From contig CAVTCZ010000022.1 in the NCBI GenBank assembly GCA_963733395.1, positions 62,001 to 126,000 of the forward strand: a stretch of DNA of 64,000 nucleotides. The letters are read 5' to 3'. Position 1 is the stretch's first letter. Each line of letters opens with the position of its first letter. The notes beneath the pieces were generated by a model. That model saw only the letters and a list, made by a program, of their open reading frames with translations. It had not been told where the DNA came from and did no database searches. Origin of the DNA: JADKAV01 sp963733395. GTDB lineage: Bacteria; Actinomycetota; Actinomycetes; S36-B12; UBA10799. This document shows, one piece after another, positions 17,785 to 28,097 of this stretch. The position numbers and the translations under genes are program-made.

Positions 17785-18857
17785 CGCAGTCCCACTCCGC
17801 GGCGCAGGGCGTCGTCCACAAGGCTTGTCACCACTTCACTGTACGTGCGACCTGTCGCCTCCCAGACCAGCGGGAACATCGAGGCCGACGTGAACCCGGG
17901 CATCGTGTTGACCTCGTTGAGGATGACCCGTTCGCCACTGACGAAGAAATCGACCCGCGCCAGCCCCTCGCACATGGCCGCCTCGAACGCCGACCGTGCG
18001 GTCCGGATGATCGCCTCGCGAGCGCTGCCGGGCAACTCCGGGTCGATCACCAGGTCGACGCAGTCGTCGAGGTACTTCGCCTCGAAGTCGTAGAACTCGT
18101 GACCCGAACGCACGATGATCTCGCCGGGTACGCTGACCGAGACATCCGGGGTGGCCAGCACGCCGACCTCGACCTCCCGCGCGGACTCGACCCCCGCCTC
18201 CACGATCAGTCGCGGATCGTGGCGCAGCGCCTCATCGACCGCGTGGGCCAACTCCTGCGCGTTGTGCACCTTGGAGATGCCCTGCGAGGATCCCGCCCGG
18301 CTGGGCTTGACGAACACCGGCCAGCCCAGTGCCGCGATCTCGGCTTCGAGCCGATCCCGGTCGGTGTGCCACTGTTTGCCGACGAAGCCGACCCAATCCC
18401 CCACATCGAGGCCGGCCCCGGCCATGTGCGCCTTGAACGAGATCTTGTCCATCGACAGGGCCGACGACAACACGCCGGAGCCGACGTACGGGATCCCGGC
18501 CACCTCCAACAGGCCCTGGATCGTCCCGTCCTCCCCGAACGGGCCGTGCAGGATCGGGAACACGACGTCGAGCGGCACATACTCCCCTTCGACGATCAAT
18601 CCCTTCCGGCTGCGATCGAGCATCAGCGACGGTTCCGGGCCCCCGAGCACTTCCGGCAGTTCCGCCCCGAGCCGCAGACGCTCGATGTCCTGGTCGTCCA
18701 GGCGCCACGTGCCCTGCCGGTCGATGCCGACCCGGACAACCTCGAATCGGTCGGGATCCAGAACCCGCAGTACGCTTCCGGCAGACACACAACTGATGCT
18801 GTGCTCGGAACTTGTCCCCCCGTAGATGACGCCCACCCGGACTCGCGACTCAGACAC
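17781..18857 (-). CDS. ddl: D-alanine--D-alanine ligase
   Basis: Makes the D-Ala-D-Ala dipeptide for peptidoglycan. 358 aa, ATP-grasp fold. Motifs: GGTSSEHSIS, FPILHGPFGEDGTIQGLLE, VKPSRAGSSQGISK, ARVDFF and LNEVNTMPGFT. The GTG at 18857 is preceded by TAGGGT at 6 nt and has no ribosome site, which suggests a leaderless transcript. Divergent from the trans-sulfuration gene, with 26 bp between starts. Confidence 0.95.
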   Translation of the reverse strand: MSESRVRVGVIYGGTSSEHSISCVSAGSVLRVLDPDRFEVVRVGIDRQGTWRLDDQDIERLRLGAELPEVLGGPEPSLMLDRSRKGLIVEGEYVPLDVVFPILHGPFGEDGTIQGLLEVAGIPYVGSGVLSSALSMDKISFKAHMAGAGLDVGDWVGFVGKQWHTDRDRLEAEIAALGWPVFVKPSRAGSSQGISKVHNAQELAHAVDEALRHDPRLIVEAGVESAREVEVGVLATPDVSVSVPGEIIVRSGHEFYDFEAKYLDDCVDLVIDPELPGSAREAIIRTARSAFEAAMCEGLARVDFFVSGERVILNEVNTMPGFTSASMFPLVWEATGRTYSEVVTSLVDDALRRGVGLR

Positions 18858-18863
18858 GCTCCG

Positions 18864-18869
18864 ACCCTA
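18864..18869 (-). promoter_or_regulatory. Probable -10 box of leaderless ddl transcript
   Basis: TAGGGT on the minus strand fits TANNNT and ends 6 nt before the GTG of ddl, the geometry of actinobacterial leaderless promoters. It lies in a 26-bp divergent gap and overlaps the region feeding the ribosome site of the gene on the other strand. Confidence 0.5.
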
Positions 18870-18883
18870 GTCCAGGAGGTTCC

Positions 18884-19928
18884 ATGCACCGCGCAACGAT
18901 CGCCGTCGCCGCCGGTAGGCCGACGCTGCAGCCCGGATGCACCCCTGAACCAGCCGGTCGAGTTCGCGTCCGCGCTCGCCGCCGGCGGCAGCATCGAGTA
19001 CGCCCGCCACGACGCCCGCAACAGCCGCTCGTTCGAGACGGTCCTCGGCGCGCTCGAAGGCGGCCATGCCGTGCTCTTCGCCTCGGGCATGGCCGCAGTG
19101 AATGCCGTGCTCGAGGTGGTTGGACCGACCACGGTGGCCCGGCCACCGGTGGTGTACTCCGGAACCAGGGCAGCACTCGACGCCCGTGGGGTGCAGGTGG
19201 TCGAGCTCGGCGAAACCGCGGATCTGCAGTGGATCGAGACTCCCACCAACCCTGATCTGCGCGTCATCGATGTGCGGGCCGCCGTGGCTGCAGAGGGCAT
19301 CAGCGTCGTCGACAACACGTTCGCGACCCCCTTGGGCCAACGACCGCTGGACCTGGGCGCCGACATCGTGGTCCATTCGGTGTCGAAGTACCTCTCAGGG
19401 CATTCCGACCTCATCCTCGGGGCGGTGGTGTGCGCCGATCCTGATCTGGCCGACCGCTTCCGCGTGCACCGTGAACTCGGCGGCGCCATCGCCGGACCGA
19501 TGGAGGCCTGGCTCGCGCTGCGCGGCCTGCGCACACTCGATGTCCGGTTCCGGCGAGCCGCAGAGAACGCGGGGATCCTGGCCCACCGGCTCGCGGAGCA
19601 CCCCGCGGTGGCCCGCACGATCTGGCCCGGCCTGCCGGATCATCCCGACCACGCACTGGCGAGCGCGCAGATGGACGTCATCGGTCCGATCATCGCCTGC
19701 ATCCCCCACGGCGGTGTCGGGGCGGCGGACGCGGTCTGTGCCGCCACGAGGTTGTGGACCCACGCCACCAGCCTCGGCGGGGTCGAGTCCACCCTGGAGC
19801 GCCGGCGCCGGCACGACTTCGAGTCCGAGTTGGTCGATCCGGCGCTGCTGCGCCTGTCCGTGGGCATCGAGGACGTCGAAGACCTGTGGACCGATCTCGA
19901 TCAGGCACTGCGCGCGGCAGGTGGGTGA
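18884..19928 (+). CDS. PLP-dependent trans-sulfuration enzyme (cystathionine gamma-lyase/synthase family), frame broken by +1
   Basis: About 347 aa after correction. The ATG at 18884 has AGGAGG 5 nt upstream and opens MHRATIAVAAGRPTLQP. Near 18934 (GCCCGGATG) one extra base moves the frame; the continuation DAPLNQPVEFASALAAGG runs to 19928. PLP motifs: FASGMAAVNAVLE, IETPTNPDLRVID, and the Schiff-base lysine in VHSVSKYLSGHSD. The protein is shorter than typical family members (~380 aa). A gene of this family between ddl and gpsA is common in actinobacteria. Substrate not determinable. Confidence 0.85.
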
Positions 19929-19952
19929 GTCGCGGTTGCGGTCCACACCGCA

Positions 19953-20018
19953 CCGGTTGTCGTGACGTTGTTTGCGCGACACGCCGAGCCGCGAGGGCAA
20001 CAACGTCGCAAAAGCCGG
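19953..20018. repeat. Palindromic intergenic repeat, family A copy 3
   Basis: Arms CCGGTTGTCGTGACGTTGTT and AACAACGTCGCAAAAGCCGG around a loop with GACACGCCGAG, in the same orientation as the copies at 686 and 1673. It lies 24 bp after the trans-sulfuration gene, between it and the convergent gpsA. Confidence 0.8.
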
Positions 20019-20173
20019 ACCGTGAGATTTCAGCGGGGGTCAGGGGCTGCCGCCGGTTGGCACTCCGAGGTGAGACGTTGTCCCGGAAGAGCCGTGGATC
20101 CGGCGTCAACCGAACCGGCCACCGACGTCCGCCCAGAGCCGCCTGGTAGCGCAGCCGGCGGCTGCGCCTGCGG

Positions 20174-21190
20174 TCAGGACAGGCCCGCGTGCCCCTGCTC
20201 GGCCTTCGGGTCGCGGGACATGAGATTGACCAGCATCTCCCGCGGTGCCATTTCGTTGTGCACGACCTGGACCACCTGTTCGGTGATCGGCATCTCGACG
20301 CCGTTGCGGGTGGCGAGGTCCAGGATCGCCTGGCAACTCTTCACGCCTTCGCAGGTCTGCTTCGTCTTCGCGATCGTCTCGTCGAGGGTCAGTCCCCGGC
20401 CGAGGTTCTCGCCGAACGTGCGGTTGCGCGACAGCGGCGACGTGCAGGTCGCGATCAGGTCGCCGATGCCGGCCAGCCCGAGGAAGGTCAAGGGATTGGC
20501 CCCGAGCGCCGCGCCGAGGCGGGACATCTCGGCCAGCCCGCGGGTGATCAGCGAAGCCTGCGCGTTCTCACCGAACCCGAGCCCGAAGGCCATTCCGTTG
20601 GCCAGCGCGATCACGTTCTTCACCGCCCCGCCGAGCTCGGTGCCCACCACGTCGGTGGTGTAGTAGGGCCGGAAGTACGCCGTGGTCGTCGCTTCCGCGA
20701 GTGACTGGGCCCTGCCTTCGTCGGCGCACGCCACGGTTGTCGCCGCCGGCTGCCGCTGGGCCACCTCCCGGGCGAGGTTGGGCCCGGATACGACAGCGAC
20801 CTGGGACTCCGGGAAGCCGGTGACCTCCGCGATGACCTGCGACATGCGCATGACCGTGCCCAGTTCGATGCCCTTCATCAGGCTCACCAGCGTCGCGTCG
20901 GGGTTGATGAACGTCTTCCACGCCGACAGGTTCTCGCGCAGTGTCTGTGAGGGGATTGCCAGCACCACGATCTCGGCGCCGCGCAGGACCTCCTCCGGGT
21001 CGCCGCTGGCCCACATCGACGGCGGCAGTTCGATGCCCGCGTGGTACGCGGAGTTCGTGTGGTTCTGGTTGATGTCGCGGACCACGTCGGGCTCGCGGGC
21101 CCACATGGCGACGTCACCGCCCGCGTCGGCCAGCACCATCCCGAACCCGGTCCCCCACGATCCGCTTCCCATCACGGCAATCCGTCGCAT
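20174..21190 (-). CDS. gpsA: NAD(P)-dependent glycerol-3-phosphate dehydrogenase
   Basis: Supplies sn-glycerol-3-phosphate for phospholipids by reducing DHAP. 338 aa. N-terminal Rossmann motif GSGSWGTGFG; SGPNLAREVA; catalytic lysine in GGAVKNVIALANGM; GLAGIGDLIATC; SRNRTFGENLG. The ATG at 21190 immediately follows the TAG of plsC, so acyltransferase and G3P supply are one unit. Confidence 0.96.
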   Translation of the reverse strand: MRRIAVMGSGSWGTGFGMVLADAGGDVAMWAREPDVVRDINQNHTNSAYHAGIELPPSMWASGDPEEVLRGAEIVVLAIPSQTLRENLSAWKTFINPDATLVSLMKGIELGTVMRMSQVIAEVTGFPESQVAVVSGPNLAREVAQRQPAATTVACADEGRAQSLAEATTTAYFRPYYTTDVVGTELGGAVKNVIALANGMAFGLGFGENAQASLITRGLAEMSRLGAALGANPLTFLGLAGIGDLIATCTSPLSRNRTFGENLGRGLTLDETIAKTKQTCEGVKSCQAILDLATRNGVEMPITEQVVQVVHNEMAPREMLVNLMSRDPKAEQGHAGLS

Positions 21191-21967
21191 CTACTTCTCC
21201 TCTGGTTGTTCTTCGTTCTGGGCTTCACGCCAGGTCTTGTAGTCGAGCCTTTCGGCGGGTGCGGTCTCCCCGCGGATCTCCTCGAGCAGTCCCGTGAGGA
21301 CATCCATGATGCGCGTCGTCGCACCCTTGAGCACTGCAGCGGAAAGGGTCCGGCCCCGGAACTCGTCGAGGTCCACCGGCGGGCCCACCCGCATGTGCAT
21401 GGTCTTCGGCGGAATCATCTTGAACTCCTTGGCATACGGGCCCATGACGTCCTGGGCCCCCCACTGGGCGATGGGGATCACCGGGACATCGGCCATGAGT
21501 GCGATCCGTGCGGCGCCGGTCTTGCCGGTCATCGGCCACAGGTCCGGATCGCGGGTGATGGTTCCTTCCGGGTACACGACGACCGCCTCACCATCGTGTA
21601 CGGCGTCGATCGCCGCGTGCACCGAATCCGCGGCGTTCTCCGTCTCGCGGAAGACCGGGATCTGCCCGGCGTTACCCACGATCTGACCGACGAAAGGGAC
21701 GTCGAAGACCGACTCCTTGGCGAGATAGCGGGGCGGACGGCCGTTGTTCCACAGGATGTGGGCCAGCGGGATCGGGTCGAACCAGGAGATGTGATTGGAG
21801 ACGACAACGATCCCGTCGGTGGGCGGATACTCCCGGCGGAGCCACTCAGCGCCGTGCCAGTCCCGTTTGGTGAACAACGTCATGGGGGGCTTCAACACCA
21901 TGGCCGCGAAGCGGTAGGACGCACCCAAGCCGCGCGTGCCATGTCGGGAGAGCATGCCGTCGATCAT
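21191..21967 (-). CDS. plsC: 1-acyl-sn-glycerol-3-phosphate acyltransferase
   Basis: 258 aa membrane-associated acyltransferase that makes phosphatidic acid. The HX4D motif is NHISWFD, followed by FVGQIVGNAGQIPVFR (block II) and VVVYPEGTITRD (block III). The ATG at 21967 is used; a second in-frame ATG lies 12 nt further in. Directly upstream of gpsA, divergent from cofC. Confidence 0.92.
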   Translation of the reverse strand: MIDGMLSRHGTRGLGASYRFAAMVLKPPMTLFTKRDWHGAEWLRREYPPTDGIVVVSNHISWFDPIPLAHILWNNGRPPRYLAKESVFDVPFVGQIVGNAGQIPVFRETENAADSVHAAIDAVHDGEAVVVYPEGTITRDPDLWPMTGKTGAARIALMADVPVIPIAQWGAQDVMGPYAKEFKMIPPKTMHMRVGPPVDLDEFRGRTLSAAVLKGATTRIMDVLTGLLEEIRGETAPAERLDYKTWREAQNEEQPEEK

Positions 21968-22023
21968 TGCGCGACCACCGTGCCGCTGTCGACTCCTGTC
22001 CGGATGCTGTCAGGATTCATGGT

Positions 22024-22617
22024 GTGGTTCGGTTCATCCTTCCGGTGAAGGGCTTCGCGCGGGGCAAGACCCGTCTCGGCCTGTCGCAGGTGCAGCGGTC
22101 GGAACTCGCGATGGCCATGCTGGCCGACTGCATCACCGCGTCGCTGGCGACCGGCTACGGCCCGGTCCTCGTGGTGAGCCCGGACCCGGTCGTCCGCCAG
22201 TTCGCCGAACTCCACGGCGCTTCGTCGTTGCACAATCCGGGCCGGCTCAATGAAGCGATCTCCGCCGGTTGCGGCCCGGGGCGCAACGCCGCCCTGTTGC
22301 CGGACGTCCCGGCAGTCCGGGCCGACGAACTGGTCATGGCCGTGGACAGTTGTGCGAGCGGATTCGTGCCCGATGCGGCCGGCACCGGCACCACGATGCT
22401 TTTCGGCCAGGACCTGACACCCGCCTTCGGTCCGGATTCCGCACGCCGCCACGAGCAGGCCGGCTGCCACCGCCTGGACATCCCTTTGTGCGGGCTGCGT
22501 GTCGACGTGGACACCTGGGACGACCTGCTGATCGCTCGGCGCTTCGGACTCGGGGCCGCCACGGCCGCACTCCTGACACGACTAGAGGCCGACCCGCCGG
22601 TGCGGATCGACCCCTAG
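22024..22617 (+). CDS. cofC: Phosphoenolpyruvate/2-phospho-L-lactate guanylyltransferase (coenzyme F420)
   Basis: About 197 aa. Makes the GDP-activated PEP or phospholactate used to build dehydro-F420-0 (called FbiD in mycobacteria). Motifs: ILPVKGFARGKTRLG at the start, VVSPDP, LLPDVPAVRADEL (nucleotidyltransferase core) and GLRVDVDTWDDL. The GTG at 22024 (VVRFILPVKG) is chosen because family members begin 5-8 residues before this motif, and AGGA lies 8 nt upstream. The frame itself opens earlier at 21967. Between plsC and hupB, the same position as Rv2983. Confidence 0.88.
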   Translation: MVRFILPVKGFARGKTRLGLSQVQRSELAMAMLADCITASLATGYGPVLVVSPDPVVRQFAELHGASSLHNPGRLNEAISAGCGPGRNAALLPDVPAVRADELVMAVDSCASGFVPDAAGTGTTMLFGQDLTPAFGPDSARRHEQAGCHRLDIPLCGLRVDVDTWDDLLIARRFGLGAATAALLTRLEADPPVRIDP

Positions 22618-22625
22618 CACGCGGA

Positions 22626-23315
22626 TCACTTCTTGGCGGTTGACTTCTTCGCCGGAGCCTTCTTGGCCGGGGCCTTCTTCGCAGCGGTCTTCGCCGGAGC
22701 CTTCTTGGCCGGAGCCTTCTTCGCAGCGGTCTTCGCCGGAGCCTTCTTCGCAGCAGTCTTCGCCGGAGCCTTCTTGGCCGGAGCCTTCTTCGCAGCCGTC
22801 TTCGCCGGAGCGGTCTTGGCCGGAGCCTTCTTCGCGGTGACGCGGGTGACGGTGGTCTTGGCCGGGGCCTTCTTGGCAGCCGTCTTCGCTGCAGCGGCCG
22901 TCTTGGCCGGAGCTGCCTTCGCAGCGGTCTTGGCGGCGGCGGTGGTCTTCTTGGCAGCCGCAGCGGTCTTGGCCGGAGCCTTCTTCGCCGACGCCTGCGC
23001 CTTCTTCGCCGATGCCTGAGCCTTCTTCAGGGCCGCGCGGGGGTTCTCGACGAACGCCCGGAACTCGGCGCCGGCCTTGAACTTCGGAACCGGCTTGGCC
23101 TTGATGCGGATGGTCCGGCCGTCGAACGGGCTCTTCATCGTGCGGGCGTTGCGCTGGATCTGCTCGAAGATGCCGAAGCCGCTGATGGCGACCTTCTCAC
23201 CCTTGGCAACCTCGGCCTTGATGGTCTCGACGACCGCTTCCACGGCCTCAGCCGCCTCGTGGCGCCTGACATCGAGACGAGCGGCTACCGCTTCGATGAG
23301 TTCTGATCTGTTCAC
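22626..23315 (-). CDS. hupB: HU-family nucleoid protein with long Lys/Ala/Pro tail (HupB)
   Basis: 229 aa. Residues 1-90 are a standard HU fold (MNRSELIEAVAARL, ISGFGIFEQI, RNARTMKSPFDGRTIRIKA). Residues ~100-229 are a histone-H1-like tail of about 130 residues built from KKAPAKTAAKKAPAKKA repeats. The tail coding DNA is itself a tandem repeat. The GTG at 23315 has GGAGGAAA upstream. It ends 8 bp from the cofC stop, converging. Confidence 0.95.
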   Translation of the reverse strand: MNRSELIEAVAARLDVRRHEAAEAVEAVVETIKAEVAKGEKVAISGFGIFEQIQRNARTMKSPFDGRTIRIKAKPVPKFKAGAEFRAFVENPRAALKKAQASAKKAQASAKKAPAKTAAAAKKTTAAAKTAAKAAPAKTAAAAKTAAKKAPAKTTVTRVTAKKAPAKTAPAKTAAKKAPAKKAPAKTAAKKAPAKTAAKKAPAKKAPAKTAAKKAPAKKAPAKKSTAKK

Positions 23316-23493
23316 GTTTTTCCTCCGGTTGGGACACTCGGTGCTTCGCACACTAAATGCCCCGTGATGGGCGGTGTGGGCGCCACGCCGCGTGAAGCGA
23401 TCATTGCAGCCCGTAATGGCCCTTCGACAGTAGCGGGGAAACCGCCCGTGCGCACCAGACAGCGGGATTTTTCAGGACTTCGTCGCCCGGCGG

Positions 23494-24081
23494 TCACGCA
23501 GTGGTCGGCAGGAACTCCGGACGTGCGCGCTCGAAGGCAGCGATCTCGTCGCTGTGCTGCAAGGTGATGCCGATGTCGTCGAGCCCCTCGAGCAAGCGCC
23601 ACCGGACGTACTCGTCGATCACGAACGGCGCCACCAGGTCACCGGCACGGATCTCGCGGGCTTCGAGGTCGACCGTGATCTCGGTACCCGGATCCGCGTC
23701 GAGGATCGCCCACAGTCGCTCGACGACGTCCTGCTCCACCTCCGCGGTCACCAGGCCGCCCTTGCCTGCATTCCCGCGGAAGATGTCCGCGAACCTCGAC
23801 GACACGACCACCCGGAACCCGTAGTCGTTGAGGGCCCACACCGCGTGCTCGCGCGATGAGCCGGTCCCGAAGTCCGGGCCGGCCACCAGCACCGAGGCCG
23901 CGGCATAAGCCGGCTGGTTCAGCACGAACTGCGGATCCTGTCGCCACGCGGAGAACAGGGCGTCTTCGTAACCCGTGCGCGTGATCCGTTTGAGGTACTC
24001 CGCGGGGATGATCTGGTCGGTGTCGACGTTGGAGTGGCGCAGCGGCGCGGCAACCCCTGTGTGACTCGTGAACTTGTCCAT
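23494..24081 (-). CDS. leuD: 3-isopropylmalate dehydratase small subunit
   Basis: 195 aa, partner of LeuC in the isomerisation of 2- to 3-isopropylmalate (leucine synthesis). Motifs: NVDTDQIIPAEYLK, GPDFGTGSSREHAVWAL, FADIFRGNAGKGG. The ATG at 24081 is 3 bp after the leuC stop. No gene lies in the 178 bp to hupB. Confidence 0.97.
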   Translation of the reverse strand: MDKFTSHTGVAAPLRHSNVDTDQIIPAEYLKRITRTGYEDALFSAWRQDPQFVLNQPAYAAASVLVAGPDFGTGSSREHAVWALNDYGFRVVVSSRFADIFRGNAGKGGLVTAEVEQDVVERLWAILDADPGTEITVDLEAREIRAGDLVAPFVIDEYVRWRLLEGLDDIGITLQHSDEIAAFERARPEFLPTTA

Positions 24082-24084
24082 GAC

Positions 24085-25485
<1,401 letters not shown>

Positions 25486-25508
25486 GCCAGCCTCCTTGCA
25501 TCCCACAT

Positions 25509-25528
25509 AGTGAGACAGTAGTATCACT
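25509..25528. promoter_or_regulatory. Putative IclR-family operator with overlapping divergent promoters
   Basis: AGTGAGAC-AGTA-GTATCACT is a 20-bp inverted repeat (7 of 8 arm positions match) between leuC and the IclR gene. The hexamer TAGTAT at 25519-25524 sits 6 nt before the GTG of the regulator, indicating a leaderless transcript. On the other strand TACTGT is a possible -10 for leuC. A bound dimer would cover both promoters. Confidence 0.6.
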
Positions 25529-25530
25529 TC

Positions 25531-26223
25531 GTGGACAACTCTAACACGGTCGGGACACTGGCCAAAGCCGGGTCGATCCTCGATGCGGTGGAGGTCGGGC
25601 CACAGGACCTCGCCGACTTGGTGGCGATGACCGGGCAGCCCCGCGCCACGTGTCACCGACTGGCGGCATCGCTGTTGGACCTGCGACTGCTGGCCAAGGA
25701 CGATCAGGGCAGGTACACGATCGGACCCCGCATCGCCGAGCTGTCGGCGGCGGCGGGCGGCGACCGGTTGCGCACCGTGGCGCTGCCCACGCTGCGGCGC
25801 CTGCGCGACGAGACCGGCGAGAGCGCCCAGGTCTACCGCAGGCGGGGCGAGCAACGGCTCTGCGTGGCCAGTGTGGAGCCGGCCACGGGGCTGCGGGACA
25901 CCGTGCCGGAAGGAGCCCTGCTCACCATGTCCGCGGGTTCCGCCGCACAGGTCCTCGCGGCGTGGTCCGGCGGGGACTCCGGCTTCCCGGGTCAGGTGCT
26001 GGCCGGCGTGCGCAAACGTGGCTGGGCCGACAGCGTCGGTGAGCGGGAATCCGGTGTCGCCAGTGTGTCCGCTCCGGTGTGGTCGGGCGACCGGGTGGTG
26101 GCGGCGGTGAGCATCTCGGGACCGATCGACCGGCTCACCCGGCGGCCGGGACGCACCTTCGCACCGGCTGTCGTCGCGGCGGCACGGCAGGTCCAGCGCG
26201 ATCTCCAGCCCGGAACGCCCTAG
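25531..26223 (+). CDS. IclR-family regulator divergent from leuCD (NdgR-like)
   Basis: 230 aa. N-terminal winged helix (residues ~5-65: TLAKAGSILDAVEVGP, MTGQPRATCHRLAASLLDLRLL), C-terminal IclR effector domain (QVYRRRGEQRLCVASVEP, VSAPVWSGDRVVAAVSISGP). Begins with GTG directly after a -10-like box. In Streptomyces the IclR protein at this position, NdgR, controls leuCD and other amino-acid genes; the same role is inferred here. Confidence 0.9.
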   Translation: MDNSNTVGTLAKAGSILDAVEVGPQDLADLVAMTGQPRATCHRLAASLLDLRLLAKDDQGRYTIGPRIAELSAAAGGDRLRTVALPTLRRLRDETGESAQVYRRRGEQRLCVASVEPATGLRDTVPEGALLTMSAGSAAQVLAAWSGGDSGFPGQVLAGVRKRGWADSVGERESGVASVSAPVWSGDRVVAAVSISGPIDRLTRRPGRTFAPAVVAAARQVQRDLQPGTP

Positions 26224-26280
26224 CGTCGCGCGGGCGGTCTGGCCCGCGAGCTCTGGCGGACTCTCGGGACGGCCGCGGGT

Positions 26281-26411
26281 GGCTGCGACGATGTTGCGGG
26301 GTCCGCAGGGCGCTTTGTCACGCCGTTGCGGGGTGCCGGGCAGTTCGACCCCGCACGTTCGTGACAAACCAGCCGGACAGGCGCTCAACGTCGTCACAGA
26401 GACCGCCCGCC
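26281..26411. repeat. Four-unit inverted repeat, family B copy 1
   Basis: Two direct units (GACGATGTTGCGG and CACGCCGTTGCGG, 32 nt apart) followed by two inverted units (ACGTTCGTGAC and ACGTCGTCAC, 33 nt apart). The whole ~130-bp block reappears in reverse orientation at 37667-37800 with high identity. It lies between the convergent IclR and sugar-kinase genes. Confidence 0.85.
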
Positions 26412-26483
26412 GCGACAGCCCGTCACGGCAACGCTGACGCACGACACGAGGTGCAGGCACGCGCGGTCGCAGGCCCCCGGGAC

Positions 26484-26505
26484 CAGCAACCGTGCAACAG
26501 TCGCG
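26484..26505 (+). repeat. Single family-C unit
   Basis: CAGCAACCGTGCAACAGTCG is the same unit that forms the four-unit elements at 40947-41070 and 45361-45483, here as one copy 73 bp from family-B copy 1 and 20 bp from the kinase stop. Confidence 0.7.
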
Positions 26506-26525
26506 TGGCGGGACCCACCGCGGGG

Positions 26526-28097
26526 TCACAGTTTCGGGTAGCCGGTGATCCTCTGGATGTCGCGGTACAGCGGCCGGAGCCGATCGTAGGACTTCGTGTA
26601 CACGTCGGAGTACAACTCGCCGTAGAGATCCCGATTGGCCGGGATCGGGGTGAACGTCTCCCCCACCCTGGTCATCGCCTGCACGGCCGTGGCCACATCC
26701 GGGTACGCACCGATCCCGACGGCCGCGTCCACGGCGGCACCGATCACGGAGGTCTCCGGGGTGTGCGCCCGGTGGACCGACAGGTCGAAGATGTCGGCGG
26801 TCATCTGCATGATGGAGTCACTGCGGGAACCACCGCCGGTGGCGCGCAACTCGCGGATCGCCACCCCGTTCTTCTTCTCCGTGAGCTCGGCACCCTCCTT
26901 GAGCGCGAAGACGATGCCCTCCAGGATCGCCCGGTACAGGTGCGCCCGGGTGTGGACGTCCCCGAACCCGAAGACCGCACCTTTGGCATAGGGCTCCAGA
27001 TCCGGTCCAGGTGCCCAATAGGGCTGACAGATCAGGCCCTGGGAGCCCGGCGGGACGTCGCGGACGAGTTCCTCCAGCAAGTCCTCCGGCGCCTGCCCCG
27101 ACTCGGCTGCGGTGAGCCGCTCCTGCAGGCCGAACTCCTCCTTGAACCAGGAGACCATCCACAGCCCGCGGACCACATTGACCTCGGTGTAGTACTCGCC
27201 TGGGACCGCCGACGGGTAGGGCGGCAGCATCGGGCGCAACTCGACGTACTGGTCGGTCTGGGTGTTGATGGTGGCGGTGGTCCCGAAACTCACGCAGCCC
27301 TGATCCGGGGTCAGACACCCCGAACCGATGACGTCGCAGGCCTTGTCGTTCGATGCCGCGACCATCGGCAATCCGCTGGGGATACCGGTCTGCTCGGCGG
27401 CCTCGGCCGTGACATGGCCGAGGATCTGCGTGGGCGGGAGCAGGTCCGGCAGCTTCTCCCGTTCGATCGGGAACAGCCGCCATTTCAGATCGAACTTCCC
27501 AGCCCAATCCGACTTCTTCACATCGAACGGGACGGGACCGATGACGTTGCCGACCGAGTCGTTGAGTTCACCGGTGAGCCGACGGGTGAAGAAGCCCGAG
27601 AGGAACACGAACTTGTCGGTCCGCTCCCAGATGTCGGGCTCGTTCTGCCGGATCCAGTTCGATCGACTGAACTGCGTCGCGTACTCGACGATGGGGTACT
27701 TGCCGCTGGCCTTCAGCAACGGGACGGCGAACCCCGGCACCACTGCGCTCATGTCGGCCTTGCGCTGATCCAGCCACACGATGGCCGGCCGCAGGGGCTG
27801 TCCGTCGCGGTCCAGATTCAGCATGGTCGCCCGCTGGGTGGTAAGCGTGACGGCGACGATGCGCTCGCGACGGTCGGGCTCGTCGGCGAGCAACTGCTGG
27901 GTCGTCTCGCACAACTGCTGCCAGTAGTACTCCGGATCCTGCTCGGCCCAGCCGGGTTGCTTGGAGAAGTAGGGCTCGATCGGGGTCTTCACGAAGCCGT
28001 GGATCGTGCCGGTCAGATCCACCAGGCCCGCCCGGATCGACTGCGTCCCGGCGTCGATGGCCAGGATCAGATCGCCTTCACGCTCGGGCCGGCTCAT
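26526..28097 (-). CDS. FGGY-family carbohydrate kinase (YgcE-like)
   Basis: 523 aa. The two-lobed FGGY kinase fold: phosphate-1 motif LAIDAGTQSIRAGLVD, VWLDQRKA, SNDKACDVIGSG and FGTTATIN (phosphate-2), adenosine motif RATGGGSRSDSIMQMTADIF. The substrate is not evident. Its ATG overlaps the stop of the upstream FAD-oxidase gene (ATGA). E. coli has a kinase/FAD-oxidase pair, ygcE and ygcU, of unknown substrate in one locus, which this resembles. Confidence 0.85.
   Translation of the reverse strand: MSRPEREGDLILAIDAGTQSIRAGLVDLTGTIHGFVKTPIEPYFSKQPGWAEQDPEYYWQQLCETTQQLLADEPDRRERIVAVTLTTQRATMLNLDRDGQPLRPAIVWLDQRKADMSAVVPGFAVPLLKASGKYPIVEYATQFSRSNWIRQNEPDIWERTDKFVFLSGFFTRRLTGELNDSVGNVIGPVPFDVKKSDWAGKFDLKWRLFPIEREKLPDLLPPTQILGHVTAEAAEQTGIPSGLPMVAASNDKACDVIGSGCLTPDQGCVSFGTTATINTQTDQYVELRPMLPPYPSAVPGEYYTEVNVVRGLWMVSWFKEEFGLQERLTAAESGQAPEDLLEELVRDVPPGSQGLICQPYWAPGPDLEPYAKGAVFGFGDVHTRAHLYRAILEGIVFALKEGAELTEKKNGVAIRELRATGGGSRSDSIMQMTADIFDLSVHRAHTPETSVIGAAVDAAVGIGAYPDVATAVQAMTRVGETFTPIPANRDLYGELYSDVYTKSYDRLRPLYRDIQRITGYPKL

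Noticed and set aside
26281..26411. Insertion sequence remnant
   Set aside because: No transposase fragment or target duplication visible; the block is only inverted units.
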